40,922 nucleotides of DNA. It comes from Streptomyces gilvus. Its GTDB lineage: Bacteria > Actinomycetota > Actinomycetes > Streptomycetales > Streptomycetaceae. The notes beneath the pieces are model-generated. The model did not search any database, was not told the origin of the DNA, and saw nothing but the letters and a program-made list of their open reading frames with translations. This document shows positions 15,138 to 23,479 of the stretch, one piece after another. The stretch lies in contig NZ_JAKWBE010000047.1 in assembly GCF_022513565.1 (NCBI RefSeq), positions 1 to 40,922 of the forward strand. Reading direction: 5' to 3'. A program made the position numbers and the translations under genes. Position 1 is the first letter of the stretch. The number at the start of each line of letters is the position of its first letter.

Positions 15138-16541
15138 ATGTCTCCGTCCCCCCACACCCCGGCCCAGGGCCACCCCCGCCGCTGGCTGATCCTCGGTGTC
15201 ATCTGCCTGGCCCAGCTCACCGTGCTGCTCGACAACACCGTCCTGAACGTGGCGATCCCCTCCCTGACCCGGGAGCTGCACGCCGGGACCTCCGACCTCC
15301 AGTGGATGATCAACGCGTACTCGCTGGTCCAGTCCGGCCTGCTGCTGAGCGCCGGCAGCGCGGCGGACCGCTACGGCCGCAAGAAGATGCTGATCGCGGG
15401 GCTCGCCCTGTTCGGCATCGGTTCGCTGGCGGCCGGACTCGCGGGCTCCACGGGCCAGTTGATCGCCGCGCGGGCCGGTATGGGAGTCGGCGGGGCGCTG
15501 CTGCTGACGACCACGCTGGCGGTGGCGATGCAGATCTTCGCCCCCGAGGAGCAGCCGAGGGCGATCGGCGTGTGGGCCGCGGTCAACGCGCTGGGCTTCG
15601 CGGCCGGACCGCTGATCGGCGGGTTCCTGCTGAACCACTTCCGGTGGGGCGCGATCTTCCTGATCAACCTGCCGGTGGCGGCGCTGGGCCTGGTGGCCGT
15701 GGTGGCGCTCGTACCGGAGTCGAAGAGCCCGAGCGGCGACCGCCCCGACCTGCCGGGCGCGCTGCTGTCCACCGTCGGGATGGCCTCGCTGGTGTTCGCG
15801 ATCATCTCCGGGCCGGAGCACGGATGGCTCTCGGGCCGGGTGCTGGCCCCGGCGGGCGTGGCCGTCGCCGTACTGGCCCTGTTCGCCTACTGGGAGAGCC
15901 GCGTTCCGCATCCCATGCTGGACCTGCACTTCTTCCGGGACCGCCGGTTCACGGGGGCGGTCACCGGGGCGGTGCTGATCACCTTCGGCATGGGCGGCGC
16001 GCTCTTCCTGCTCACCCAGCATCTGCAGTTGGTGCTCGGTTACGGGCCGCTCGAAGCCGGTCTCCGCACGGCGCCGCTCGCTCTCACGGTCGTCGCCCTG
16101 AACTTCTCGGGGCTGTCGGCGAAGTGGGCGGCGCGGCTGGGGACGCCGGCGTCCATCGCGCTCGGGATGGTGCTGATGGCGGGCGGGCTGGTGTCGATCG
16201 CCCTGCTGGACGCCGGGGGCTATGCCGGGACGCTGGTGGGGCTGCTGCTGATCGGGGGCGGGTGCGCGATCGCCAACCCGGCGATGGCACATGCGATCAT
16301 GAGCGCGATTCCCCCGGAGAAGGCGGGGGTCGGGGCCGGCGTCAACGGCACCCTGGCCGAGTTCGGCAACGGCCTCGGCGTCGCCGTCCTCGGGGCCGTG
16401 CTCGGCTCCTCCGGAGGGCTGGCCGAGGGGCTGAGGGCCGGTCAGCTGGTGGGTGCCGTGGCCGTGTTGCTGGGCGGGTTCGTGGCGGCGGCGTTGCTGC
16501 GACGGGCGCGGCGGGCAGACTCGGAGATGGCGGTCGCCTGA
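15138..16541 (+). CDS. DHA2-family MFS drug exporter
   Basis: 467 residues with about 14 hydrophobic helices. LDNTVLNVAIPSLTREL is the first-helix signature of DHA2 exporters (motif D1-like). LSAGSAADRYGRKKMLIAG is motif A in the loop between helices 2 and 3, and GFAAGPLIGGFLLNHFRWGAIFLINLP is motif C of proton antiporters. I prefer ATG 15138 over GTG 15129 because the latter lies inside the operator and upstream of the predicted transcription start. No Shine-Dalgarno is present, which fits a leaderless mRNA. It is followed by its probable repressor 56 bp downstream. Substrate unknown. Confidence 0.92.
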   Translation: MSPSPHTPAQGHPRRWLILGVICLAQLTVLLDNTVLNVAIPSLTRELHAGTSDLQWMINAYSLVQSGLLLSAGSAADRYGRKKMLIAGLALFGIGSLAAGLAGSTGQLIAARAGMGVGGALLLTTTLAVAMQIFAPEEQPRAIGVWAAVNALGFAAGPLIGGFLLNHFRWGAIFLINLPVAALGLVAVVALVPESKSPSGDRPDLPGALLSTVGMASLVFAIISGPEHGWLSGRVLAPAGVAVAVLALFAYWESRVPHPMLDLHFFRDRRFTGAVTGAVLITFGMGGALFLLTQHLQLVLGYGPLEAGLRTAPLALTVVALNFSGLSAKWAARLGTPASIALGMVLMAGGLVSIALLDAGGYAGTLVGLLLIGGGCAIANPAMAHAIMSAIPPEKAGVGAGVNGTLAEFGNGLGVAVLGAVLGSSGGLAEGLRAGQLVGAVAVLLGGFVAAALLRRARRADSEMAVA

Positions 16542-16597
16542 GGGCCGGCCGCCGACCGGCACCTCGATGCGTGAACGGAAGTCTAGGAAGGTACGCC

Positions 16598-17359
16598 ATG
16601 GTGAGGGCAGCCGAGCGGGCCGTGCGGACCAGTGTGTGGCTCGAGGGCAAGGTCCGTCGGGGCGGACGCGGCGGCGGACAGCCGTCGGGCCTGGACCGGG
16701 ACCGGATCACCGAGGTGACCGTGCGGCTCCTGGACGCCGAGGGGCTGGCGAAGTTCTCCATGCGCAGACTGGCCGCCGAGCTGCACGTCACGGCGATGTC
16801 CGTCTACTGGTACGTCGACACCAAGGACGACCTCCTCGAACTCGCCCTGGACGCCGCCTACGGCGAACTCACCCTGCCCGACCCGGACACCGACGAGGAC
16901 TGGCGCGAGCAGCTGCGCACGCTGGCGACGGAGTACCGCTCCCTGCTGGTCCGCCATCCCTGGCTGTCCCCGCTGGCGGGCACGTTCCTCAACATCGGCC
17001 CGAACTCGCTGGCCTTCTCCCGGGTCATGCAGCTGGTCATCCGCAAGACCGGCCTGCCGGTGCACGGCCTGACCGGCGCCATCTCGCTCGTCTTCCAGTT
17101 CGTGTACGGCTACGGCACCATCGAGGGCCACTTCATCGCCCGGTGCACGGAGGCGGGCATGACCCAGGACGAGTACTTCCAGCACGCGATGAGCGCGGTG
17201 ACCCGGTCACCGGAGGCCGCCGAGATCGTCAAGGAGAACGAGGAGATCATGGCGGCCCGGGGCGGTGACACGGTGGAGGAGATGCGGGCGCGGGACTTCA
17301 CCTTCGCCCTGGACCTGCTGATCGCGGGCATCGAGGCGATGACCGACAAGCCCCGCTAG
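16598..17359 (+). CDS. TetR/AcrR-family regulator
   Basis: 253 residues. The HTH is DRDRITEVTVRLLDAEGLAK, FSMRRLAAELHVTAMSVYWY and VDTKDDLLELAL, close to the TetR class with a TetR_C-type ligand domain (HPWLSPLAG; FVYGYGTIEGHF). ATG 16598 has aggaagg upstream. It is the second gene of the exporter operon and presumably represses it through the palindrome at 15103-15133. The stop codon TAG lies inside the target duplication of the IS element, but the coding sequence is intact. Insertion after the stop may change its 3' UTR and mRNA stability. Confidence 0.92.
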   Translation: MVRAAERAVRTSVWLEGKVRRGGRGGGQPSGLDRDRITEVTVRLLDAEGLAKFSMRRLAAELHVTAMSVYWYVDTKDDLLELALDAAYGELTLPDPDTDEDWREQLRTLATEYRSLLVRHPWLSPLAGTFLNIGPNSLAFSRVMQLVIRKTGLPVHGLTGAISLVFQFVYGYGTIEGHFIARCTEAGMTQDEYFQHAMSAVTRSPEAAEIVKENEEIMAARGGDTVEEMRARDFTFALDLLIAGIEAMTDKPR

Positions 17360-17362
17360 CCC
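17353..17362. repeat. Target-site duplication, left copy
   Basis: ccgctagccc directly abuts the left IS end and is repeated at 18893-18902. It includes the TetR gene's TAG stop codon (17357-17359). Confidence 0.9.
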
Positions 17363-18892
17363 CAAGGCCGTGAAGTTATGGATCGGGTGGGGTTGTCCAG
17401 GGGGCCTTGAGGTGCGGTTTCGGCGGACGTGAGGAGCGGAGCCCCGGTAGAACTGGCAGTCGACCAAGACAAGCCGTTCACAGGACCGGAGGCTCCGCTG
17501 TCCGAACAGTGTGCCATCACGCGTACCGTCACGGTGGCCGGAGGCCGGTTTGCGCCCGGTCACCTCGGTGAACTCACCCAGCTGGTGCCCTTCGAGATGG
17601 TCGATGCGGCGCTGAGTGCGACCAGGACGGTGCAGTCGCGGCTGCGGGATCTGCCCTCCCGGGTCGTGGTGTACCTGGTCCTGGCCGGGTGCCTGTTCCC
17701 GGAGGCCGGCTGTCCGGGAGTGTGGCGCAAGCTCACGGGAGCACTGGCCGGGCTGCCGGTGGTCTCGCCGTCGGCGAGTGCGCTGGCCCAGGCCCGACGC
17801 CGCGTCGGCAGCAGACCGCTGCGGTGGCTGTTCGACCTGCTGCGGGGCCCGGCCGCGACCGCGCACGGGCCAGGGATCCGCTGGCACGGCCTGCTGGTGG
17901 CTGCACTCGACGGCACCACCCTGACGGTCCCCGACACCCCCGCCGTCATGACCCGGTTCACCAAGCAGGCCGGCAACCACGGCGGGACCGGATACCCACA
18001 GGTCCGCCTGCTCGCCCTGGTCGCCTGCGGCACCCGCACCCTCATCGACGCGGTGTTCGGACCCACCACCGCGGGCGAGACCACCTACGCCCCGCGCCTG
18101 CTGCCCAGCCTGCGGCCTGGGATGATCCTCCTCGCCGACCGCAACTTCGGCGCCCAAAAGCTCGTGGCCGACATCGCTGCCACCGGCGCCGAGGTCCTGG
18201 TCCGGCTCAAAAACGGCCGCCGCATGCCCGTCCTGGCCCGCTACCGGGACGGCTCCTGCCTCTCCGCCCTGGGCGGCCTTCCCGTCCGCGTCATCGACTG
18301 CGAGATCACGGTCACCACCACCGCCGGGAAGCATGCCGGCCTCTACCGGCTGGCCACCACCCTGCTCGACCACCACCGCCACCCGGCAGCCGAACTGGCC
18401 GCGCTGTATCACCAGCGCTGGGAGATCGAAACGGCCTACCTGGAACTGAAGTCGACCATCCTCGGCGGCCGGGTCCTGCGGGCCCGCACCCCCGACGGCA
18501 TCGAGCAGGAGATCTACGCCCTGCTGGTCGTTTATCAGCTGCTGCGGACCGCCATGGCGGACGCCACCAGCACCCGGCCCGGCACCGATCCCGACCGCGC
18601 CAGCTTCAGCATCGCCTGGCAGACCGCCCGCGACCTGGTCATCCAGGCCGCGGGCGTCATCGCCGACACGGTCATCGATCTCGCCGGCACCATCGGCCGA
18701 CAGGTCCTGGCCGGCTTGCTGCCCGCACGGCGGCTACGCGTCAGCCCCCGCATCGTCAAACGCGCGATCTCCAAATACCAGGCCCGCGGCCCTCACATCG
18801 ACCGGACCAGCTACAAAGCCACCACCGGCATCAACATCCTCGCGCCCACAGGCCCTTGACAACCCGCCCCCACCGCAAACTTCACGGCCTTG
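17363..18892 (+). mobile_element. Complete IS4-family insertion sequence, 1530 bp
   Basis: The ends are inverted repeats starting caaggccgtgaagtt (15 bp identical), with further imperfect match out to ggttgtc about 34 bp in. The flanks are perfect 10-bp direct repeats (ccgctagccc), within the target-duplication sizes known for IS4 relatives. The single ORF encodes an intact DDE transposase. Intact ends, intact ORF and perfect duplications indicate a fairly recent, possibly still active insertion. It sits between the stop codons of the TetR gene and the convergent PPOX gene. Confidence 0.93.
17429..18859 (+). CDS. IS4-family DDE transposase
   Basis: 476 residues with a GTG start. The N-terminal domain contains LVPFEMVDAALSATRTVQSR and LPSRVVVYLVLAGCLFPEAG. 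The catalytic acids are Asp161 in ALDGTTLTVPDT, Asp237 in LLADRNFGAQ and Glu334 in the YREK signature Y-HQ-R-WEI-E-TAYLEL-K, which is diagnostic of the IS4 family. No frameshift or stop interrupts it. An internal start nearer SEQCAITRTVTV is possible but no ATG/GTG is well placed. The gene fills the IS almost end to end, leaving 66 bp on the left and 33 bp on the right. Confidence 0.93.
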   Translation: MRSGAPVELAVDQDKPFTGPEAPLSEQCAITRTVTVAGGRFAPGHLGELTQLVPFEMVDAALSATRTVQSRLRDLPSRVVVYLVLAGCLFPEAGCPGVWRKLTGALAGLPVVSPSASALAQARRRVGSRPLRWLFDLLRGPAATAHGPGIRWHGLLVAALDGTTLTVPDTPAVMTRFTKQAGNHGGTGYPQVRLLALVACGTRTLIDAVFGPTTAGETTYAPRLLPSLRPGMILLADRNFGAQKLVADIAATGAEVLVRLKNGRRMPVLARYRDGSCLSALGGLPVRVIDCEITVTTTAGKHAGLYRLATTLLDHHRHPAAELAALYHQRWEIETAYLELKSTILGGRVLRARTPDGIEQEIYALLVVYQLLRTAMADATSTRPGTDPDRASFSIAWQTARDLVIQAAGVIADTVIDLAGTIGRQVLAGLLPARRLRVSPRIVKRAISKYQARGPHIDRTSYKATTGINILAPTGP

Positions 18893-18902
18893 CCGCTAGC
18901 CC
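18893..18902. repeat. Target-site duplication, right copy
   Basis: ccgctagccc follows the right IS end and immediately precedes the reverse-strand stop codon (tca, 18903-18905) of the PPOX gene. Confidence 0.9.
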
Positions 18903-19376
18903 TCAGGCGTCCGGCGTGGCCAGCCGTGCCGGGAAGCCGCCGGTGGCCACCGGCCCCCACCGCTCCGGCGTGACCCGGATGATGGACTTGCCCTGCTTGA
19001 CCATCGCCTCCCGGTACTCGTCCCAGTCGGGATGCTCACCGGCGATGTTGCGGTAGTACTCCACCAGCGGCTCCACGGAGTCGGGCGAGTCGATGACCTC
19101 CGCGGTGCCGTCGATCTGGACCCAGGGCCCGTTCCACTCGTCGCTCAGGACCACCAGGCTGACCCGGTCGTCCCGCTTCGCGTTCCGCGTCTTCGCCCGC
19201 TCGGGGTACGTGGAGACCACGATCCGCCCCGAGTCGTCGACCCCGCAGGTCAGCGGCGAGGCCTGCGGGCTGCCGTCGGCGCGTCGGGTGAGCAGGATCG
19301 CGCGGTGCCGCGGCCGTACGAAGTCCAGCAACTCGTCCAGCGAGACGGTCGTGTTCGTAGCGATGTTCGGTGCCAT
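18903..19376 (-). CDS. PPOX-class F420-dependent oxidoreductase
   Basis: 157 residues, split-barrel flavin/deazaflavin-binding fold of the pyridoxamine-phosphate-oxidase-like group. Recognisable parts are LLDFVRPRHRAILLTRRADG (first strands), SPQASPLTCGVDDSGRIVVST, KTRNAKRDDRVSLVVLSDEW and GPWVQIDGTAEVI. Many actinobacterial members use coenzyme F420 rather than FMN, and substrates are usually unknown. It starts 48 bp after the YceI gene on the same strand and may be the last gene of that transcript. Its stop codon is adjacent to the IS target duplication, and the gene is intact. Confidence 0.88.
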   Translation of the reverse strand: MAPNIATNTTVSLDELLDFVRPRHRAILLTRRADGSPQASPLTCGVDDSGRIVVSTYPERAKTRNAKRDDRVSLVVLSDEWNGPWVQIDGTAEVIDSPDSVEPLVEYYRNIAGEHPDWDEYREAMVKQGKSIIRVTPERWGPVATGGFPARLATPDA

Positions 19377-19424
19377 GGGGCCAGCCTAGGCGGACGGCCC
19401 CCGCTCGGCCCGCTCCCGCCGGGC

Positions 19425-20246
19425 CTACGCCTGCGGCAGGGACTCCCCCTGTACGGCCTGGATGTCCAGCTCCACGCGCAGTGTCGTGCCGATGGCGGCG
19501 ATGCCCGCCTGGACGATCTGGTTGTAGTTCATGGCGAAGTCCTCGCGCCGCAGTTCGGTCGTCGCGCGGAAGGCGGCGCGTGTGCCGCCCCACGGGTCGG
19601 CGCCCGTGCCCAGGTAGGCGAGGTCCAGGTCCACCGGCCGGACCACCCCGTGCAGGGTCAGTTCCCCGTGCACGGTCCAGCGGTCGGAGCCCGCCGCTGT
19701 GAGCCCGGAGGACCGGTAGGTGATCTCCGGGTGCTTCTCGGCGTCCAGGAAGTCCGGCGAGCGCAGATGGTCGTCGCGCATGCCGTTGCCGGTGTCGATG
19801 GAGGCCGCCCGGATCACCGCCTCCACCCGCGACTTCTCCACCTCGTCCGGCGCGATCTCGATCCGCCCGGCGAAGTCGGTGAAGCGGCCGTGGACGCTGG
19901 AGATGCCCAGGTGCTGGGCGATGGCGCCCACCGAGGAGTGCGCGGGGTCGATGGTCCACGGCCCGGGCGGCGGCAGCTCGGTGCCGCCCTGCCGGGCCAG
20001 CGTCACGTTCCCGAGCTCGGCCCGGCCGCTCGCGGTGACGATCGCCGTGGAGGCGGCGGGCGCGTACCCGACGGCGGTGACGATGACGACGTACGGCCCC
20101 GGGGTCAGCGCGGTCGTGTCCCGTACGGCCCCCTCGGCGTCCGCCTCGGCCCGCAGCACCTGCGCGCCGGTCATGTCGGTCACCGTGACGACCGCGTGCG
20201 ACACGGCCCATCCGTCCCGCGTACGGATCCTCGCGGTCAGTCCCAT
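19425..20246 (-). CDS. YceI-family protein with N-terminal carboxypeptidase-regulatory-like domain
   Basis: 273 residues from ATG 20246, with gggagaaacgg upstream. Residues 1-85 (LTARIRTRDGWAVSHAVVTV, then GPYVVIVTAVGYAP) are a transthyretin-like carboxypeptidase-regulatory domain like those at the end of the neighbouring MFS protein. Residues 95-270 are YceI: WTIDPAHSSVGAIAQHLGIS, VHGRFTDFAGRIEI, IDTGNGMRDDHLRSPDFLD and TLHGVVRPVDLDL. YceI lipocalin-like barrels bind long isoprenoid or other hydrophobic ligands. No signal peptide is present, so it should be cytoplasmic, unlike classical periplasmic YceI. It may carry a hydrophobic ligand linked to the neighbouring exporter. Confidence 0.88.
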   Translation of the reverse strand: MGLTARIRTRDGWAVSHAVVTVTDMTGAQVLRAEADAEGAVRDTTALTPGPYVVIVTAVGYAPAASTAIVTASGRAELGNVTLARQGGTELPPPGPWTIDPAHSSVGAIAQHLGISSVHGRFTDFAGRIEIAPDEVEKSRVEAVIRAASIDTGNGMRDDHLRSPDFLDAEKHPEITYRSSGLTAAGSDRWTVHGELTLHGVVRPVDLDLAYLGTGADPWGGTRAAFRATTELRREDFAMNYNQIVQAGIAAIGTTLRVELDIQAVQGESLPQA

Positions 20247-20284
20247 CCCGTTTCTCCCTGCGAAAGCTGTCGGTCTCAAGAGAA

Positions 20285-20340
20285 CCGGCCCGTGGCGGGG
20301 ACGCGTCCGAGAAGCGGAGCGCGTCACCACCACGGGCCGG
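20285..20340 (-). terminator. Long hairpin after the MFS gene
   Basis: Perfect 11-bp arms ccggcccgtgg (20285-20295) and ccacgggccgg (20330-20340), with an inner gacgcg/cgcgtc stem in the loop. It lies just downstream of the MFS stop (20349) and before the YceI start. It probably terminates or attenuates transcription between the two. Confidence 0.65.
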
Positions 20341-20348
20341 AGTTCGAA

Positions 20349-22898
20349 CTACTCGGCCGGGTGGGCCAGTTCGATGTCGTGGCCGTCGACCCCGCGGCCG
20401 TTCACCGTCAGGGCCGTCGCCACCGGCGGGTAGCCGGTCGCGATGACCGTGTAGTCGCCGCTGTTCAGGTCGGTGAAGGCGTACGCCCCGTCCGCCCCGG
20501 TGGTCGCGGTCCCCACGACGTTGCCGGCCGCGTCGACCAGCGTGACCCGCGCGTCCGCCAGCGGCCCGTGCGGCGCCCGTACGACACCCTGCAGCTGGGC
20601 CCCGGAGTCCAGGTCGACCTCGATCCGGGTCACCCCGGCCCCGCCGACCTCGACGGGCAGCGCCCGCGGCCGGAACCCGGCGGCGTTCACGGCGATGGTG
20701 ACCTGCCCCGGCACCAGCTCGGCGAAGGAGAACTCGCCCTGCTCACCGGTGTTTCCGGTGGCCAGCAGATCCCCGCGCACATCGGTCACGATGACCATGG
20801 CGTCCTTGACCGGCAGCCCGTTCTCCGCGGCCCGCACCAGCCCGTTCAGCTCGCTGGTGCCGCTGAGCAGGATGTCGTACGACACCGGCTCGCCGTTCAC
20901 CACGACCGTGGACGCCTGCGGCTGGAACCCGTCCGCGGAGGCGATCAGGACGTACGACCCGACGCTCGGCGCGTCCACCGCGTACGAACCGTCCGACTGC
21001 GTCACCGAGCGGCCCAGCTGCCGTCCGGCCAGCGAGATCAGCGTGACGGCGGCCTGCGGCACCGGCGCGCTCTCGGCGCCGCGCACGAAGCCGCGCACCG
21101 GGATCCCGCCGGAGCCCCCCTCGGAGGACGCCTCGGGCCGGGCGATGGTGGCCACCGCGGCGAGCTTCTGCGTGCCGTCGGCCGCGGTCTCCGTGTCGGA
21201 CACGGCCCAGCTCGGGACGTGCCCGGCGGCGGAAGCCTGTGCGGCGACCGGGGCCTCGGCGGCCGCTTCGGCCTGCTCCGGGGCCGGCGTCCGCTCCGCG
21301 TCCGCGGCCTGCGCCAGGGCGCCCTTGGTCTTCAGCGGGACCTCCTTGATGAACAGGGTGATCAGGAACGCGACGGCCGCGAGGCCGCCGGCGATCAGGA
21401 AGACGTCGGCGATGCCGTGGCCGTACGCGCTCTCCATGAGGGTGCGGACGGGGGCCGGCAGCTTGCCCAGGTCCGGGATGCTGTCCGCGGAGGAGCTGGA
21501 ACCGGCCAGCGCCGCCCGGTACTTGGGGTCGAGGGCGGCGACGCCGTCCGAGACGTAGTGGGTGATCCGGCGGGCCATCACCGCGCCCAGCGCCGAGACG
21601 CCGACCGCACCGCCGAGGGAGCGGAAGAAGGTGACCGTGGAGCTGGCCGAGCCGAGGTCGGACGGGTCGACCTGGTTCTGCGTGCACAGCACCAGGTTCT
21701 GCATCATCATGCCGATGCCGAGACCCAGCATGGCCATGAAGATCGACATCTTCCAGTAGGCCGTGTCGTACCGGATGGTGCCGAGCAGCCCGAGGCCGGC
21801 CGTCACCAGGACGCCACCACTGACCAGCCAGGCCTTCCAGCGGCCGGTGCGGGTGATGAACTGCCCGGAGACGGTGGAGGAGACGAACAGCCCGCCGATC
21901 ATGGGGATGGTCATCACACCCGACATCGTCGGGGACTTGTCGCGGGCCAGCTGGAAGTACTGGCTGAAGAACACCGTGCCGGTGAACATCGCGACACCGA
22001 CGAACAGCGAGGCCAGCGAGGCCAGCGTGATGGTGCGGTTGCGGAACAGCCGCAGCGGGATGATCGGCTCGCTCGCCTTCGACTCCACGAGCACGAAGAC
22101 CAGACCGAGGACGATCGAACCGCCGACCATCGCGTAGGTCTGCCAGGAGATCCAGTCGTACTTGTCGCCGGCGAAGGTGACCCAGACCAGGAGCAGCGAG
22201 ACGGCGGCGGCGACGAAGGTCGCGCCGGCCCAGTCGACCTTCACGTCCCGCTTCACGACGGGCAGGTGCAGGGTCTTCTGCAGCACGATCAGCGCGATGA
22301 CGGCGAAGGGGACGCCGACGTAGAAGCACCAGCGCCAGCCCAGCCACGAGGTGTCGGTGATGACGCCGCCGAGCAGCGGGCCGCCGACGGTGGCGACGGC
22401 GAAGGTCGCGCCGAGGTATCCGGAGTAACGGCCGCGCTCACGCGGGGAGATCATCGCGGCCATGACGATCTGGGCGAGCGCGCTCAGACCGCCGACGCCG
22501 ATGCCCTGCACGACACGGCAGGCGATCAGCATGCCCGGGTTCTGCGAGAGGCCGGCGGCCATCGACCCCAGTACGTAGACGACCAGGGCTATCTGGACGA
22601 GCGCCTTCTTGCTGTAGAGGTCGGCGAGCTTGCCCCACAGGGGCGTGGTCGCGGTCATCGCCAGCAGGGAGGCGGTGACGACCCAGGTGTAGGCGGACTG
22701 GCCGCCGCCGAGGTCGCTGATGATGTGCGGGAGCGCGTTGGTGACGATCGTGGAGGACAGGATCGCCACGAACATGCCGAGCAGCAGCCCGGAGAGCGCC
22801 TCCATGATCTGCCGGTGCGTCATCGGGGCGTCGCCGGCACCGGCCGCTCCCCAGTGCTTGGCATGAGCCCGCACACCGGCTGGTGTGGTCGTTGCCAT
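20349..22898 (-). CDS. DHA2 MFS exporter with three C-terminal carboxypeptidase-regulatory-like domains
   Basis: 849 residues, far longer than a normal DHA2 exporter (about 500). Residues 28-530 are a 14-helix transporter: GMFVAILSSTIVTNALPHII, LWGKLADLYSKKAL (motif A), AVATVGGPLLGGVITD (motif C). An Ala/Glu/Pro-rich linker (530-596) leads to three homologous beta domains at about 597-683, 684-766 and 767-849, each with the pattern G-x-V-R, A-x-V-T-L, D-G-x-Y and G-x-Y-x-V-x-A. For a 14-helix topology the C-terminus would be cytoplasmic, an unusual place for such domains. ATG 22898 has aaggaag upstream and starts 13 bp after the MarR stop. Probably an exporter repressed by that MarR. Confidence 0.9.
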   Translation of the reverse strand: MATTTPAGVRAHAKHWGAAGAGDAPMTHRQIMEALSGLLLGMFVAILSSTIVTNALPHIISDLGGGQSAYTWVVTASLLAMTATTPLWGKLADLYSKKALVQIALVVYVLGSMAAGLSQNPGMLIACRVVQGIGVGGLSALAQIVMAAMISPRERGRYSGYLGATFAVATVGGPLLGGVITDTSWLGWRWCFYVGVPFAVIALIVLQKTLHLPVVKRDVKVDWAGATFVAAAVSLLLVWVTFAGDKYDWISWQTYAMVGGSIVLGLVFVLVESKASEPIIPLRLFRNRTITLASLASLFVGVAMFTGTVFFSQYFQLARDKSPTMSGVMTIPMIGGLFVSSTVSGQFITRTGRWKAWLVSGGVLVTAGLGLLGTIRYDTAYWKMSIFMAMLGLGIGMMMQNLVLCTQNQVDPSDLGSASSTVTFFRSLGGAVGVSALGAVMARRITHYVSDGVAALDPKYRAALAGSSSSADSIPDLGKLPAPVRTLMESAYGHGIADVFLIAGGLAAVAFLITLFIKEVPLKTKGALAQAADAERTPAPEQAEAAAEAPVAAQASAAGHVPSWAVSDTETAADGTQKLAAVATIARPEASSEGGSGGIPVRGFVRGAESAPVPQAAVTLISLAGRQLGRSVTQSDGSYAVDAPSVGSYVLIASADGFQPQASTVVVNGEPVSYDILLSGTSELNGLVRAAENGLPVKDAMVIVTDVRGDLLATGNTGEQGEFSFAELVPGQVTIAVNAAGFRPRALPVEVGGAGVTRIEVDLDSGAQLQGVVRAPHGPLADARVTLVDAAGNVVGTATTGADGAYAFTDLNSGDYTVIATGYPPVATALTVNGRGVDGHDIELAHPAE

Positions 22899-22911
22899 GG
22901 GCTTCCTTTTC

Positions 22912-23418
22912 TTATGTGCTCGCGGGTGTACGGGTGGTCGGTTCGAGTGCGGGGGCGGGCGGCGGGAGCCGGGGCGGCAGCGCGGCGAGGCGGCTGTCGT
23001 CGAAGCTGGCGCGCAGCCTGGCCATGAGGCCGGTGAGCTGGGCGACCTCCTCGTCGCTCCAGTCGGCGAGCCGCTCGGCGAGCAGTTGCGTGGTCCGCTC
23101 GGACAGCGCCTCCAGGCGGGCGAGGCCCGCGGGGGTGAGGTGCACGATCCGGGACCGCTTGTCCGCCGGATCGGGGGAGCGGTCGATCCAGCCGCGCTCC
23201 GCGAGGTGCGCGACATGGCGGCTGGTGACCGACATGTCCACGGCGAGGAGGTCGGCCAGCTTGCTCATGCGCATGTCGCCGAAGCGGCCCAGCAGGGTCA
23301 GTACGGCGGCGCTGCCGCTCGGGCAGTCGGACGGCATGATCCGTCCGATCTCCCGCTTCACGGCACCGAAGGCGCTGAACTGGCGCATCAACTCCTCGTA
23401 CTGCACCCGCTCGGCCAT
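22912..23418 (-). CDS. MarR family transcriptional regulator
   Basis: 168 residues. HTH and wing are clear: CPSGSAAVLTLLGRFGDMRM, SKLADLLAVDMSVTSRHVAH, LAERGWIDRSPDPADKRSRI and VHLTPAGLARLEAL. The C-terminus ends in a Pro-rich tail. ATG 23418 has gggaggtg directly upstream; the longer frame crosses the operator region. First gene of a transcript that continues into the MFS exporter, so it is probably the local repressor acting at the two palindromes upstream. Confidence 0.92.
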   Translation of the reverse strand: MAERVQYEELMRQFSAFGAVKREIGRIMPSDCPSGSAAVLTLLGRFGDMRMSKLADLLAVDMSVTSRHVAHLAERGWIDRSPDPADKRSRIVHLTPAGLARLEALSERTTQLLAERLADWSDEEVAQLTGLMARLRASFDDSRLAALPPRLPPPAPALEPTTRTPAST

Positions 23419-23434
23419 CACACCTCCCGCATTC

Positions 23435-23479
23435 GTTGCTTGGGGCAACCATAGAAGTTGTTGGTTGCTGCAGGCAAAC
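23435..23479 (-). promoter_or_regulatory. Two GTTGC/GCAAC palindromes upstream of marR-MFS
   Basis: gttgcttggggcaac (23435-23449) and gttgctgcaggcaaac (23464-23479) share GTTGC...GCAA(A)C half-sites with centres about 29 bp apart. On the minus strand a candidate promoter (-35 ttgcct, -10 tatggt, about 18-bp spacing) overlaps both. They are probable MarR autoregulatory sites. Confidence 0.55.

Noticed and set aside
12261..16562. 1433-codon open frame on the minus strand
   Set aside because: It is antisense to the glycosyltransferase and exporter genes and has low-complexity His/Arg/Gln composition without motifs. This is the usual GC-bias shadow.
19032..23027. 1331-codon open frame on the plus strand
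   Set aside because: It is antisense to the YceI/MFS/PPOX genes, is composed of Arg/Gly/His/Asp-rich sequence and has no domain.
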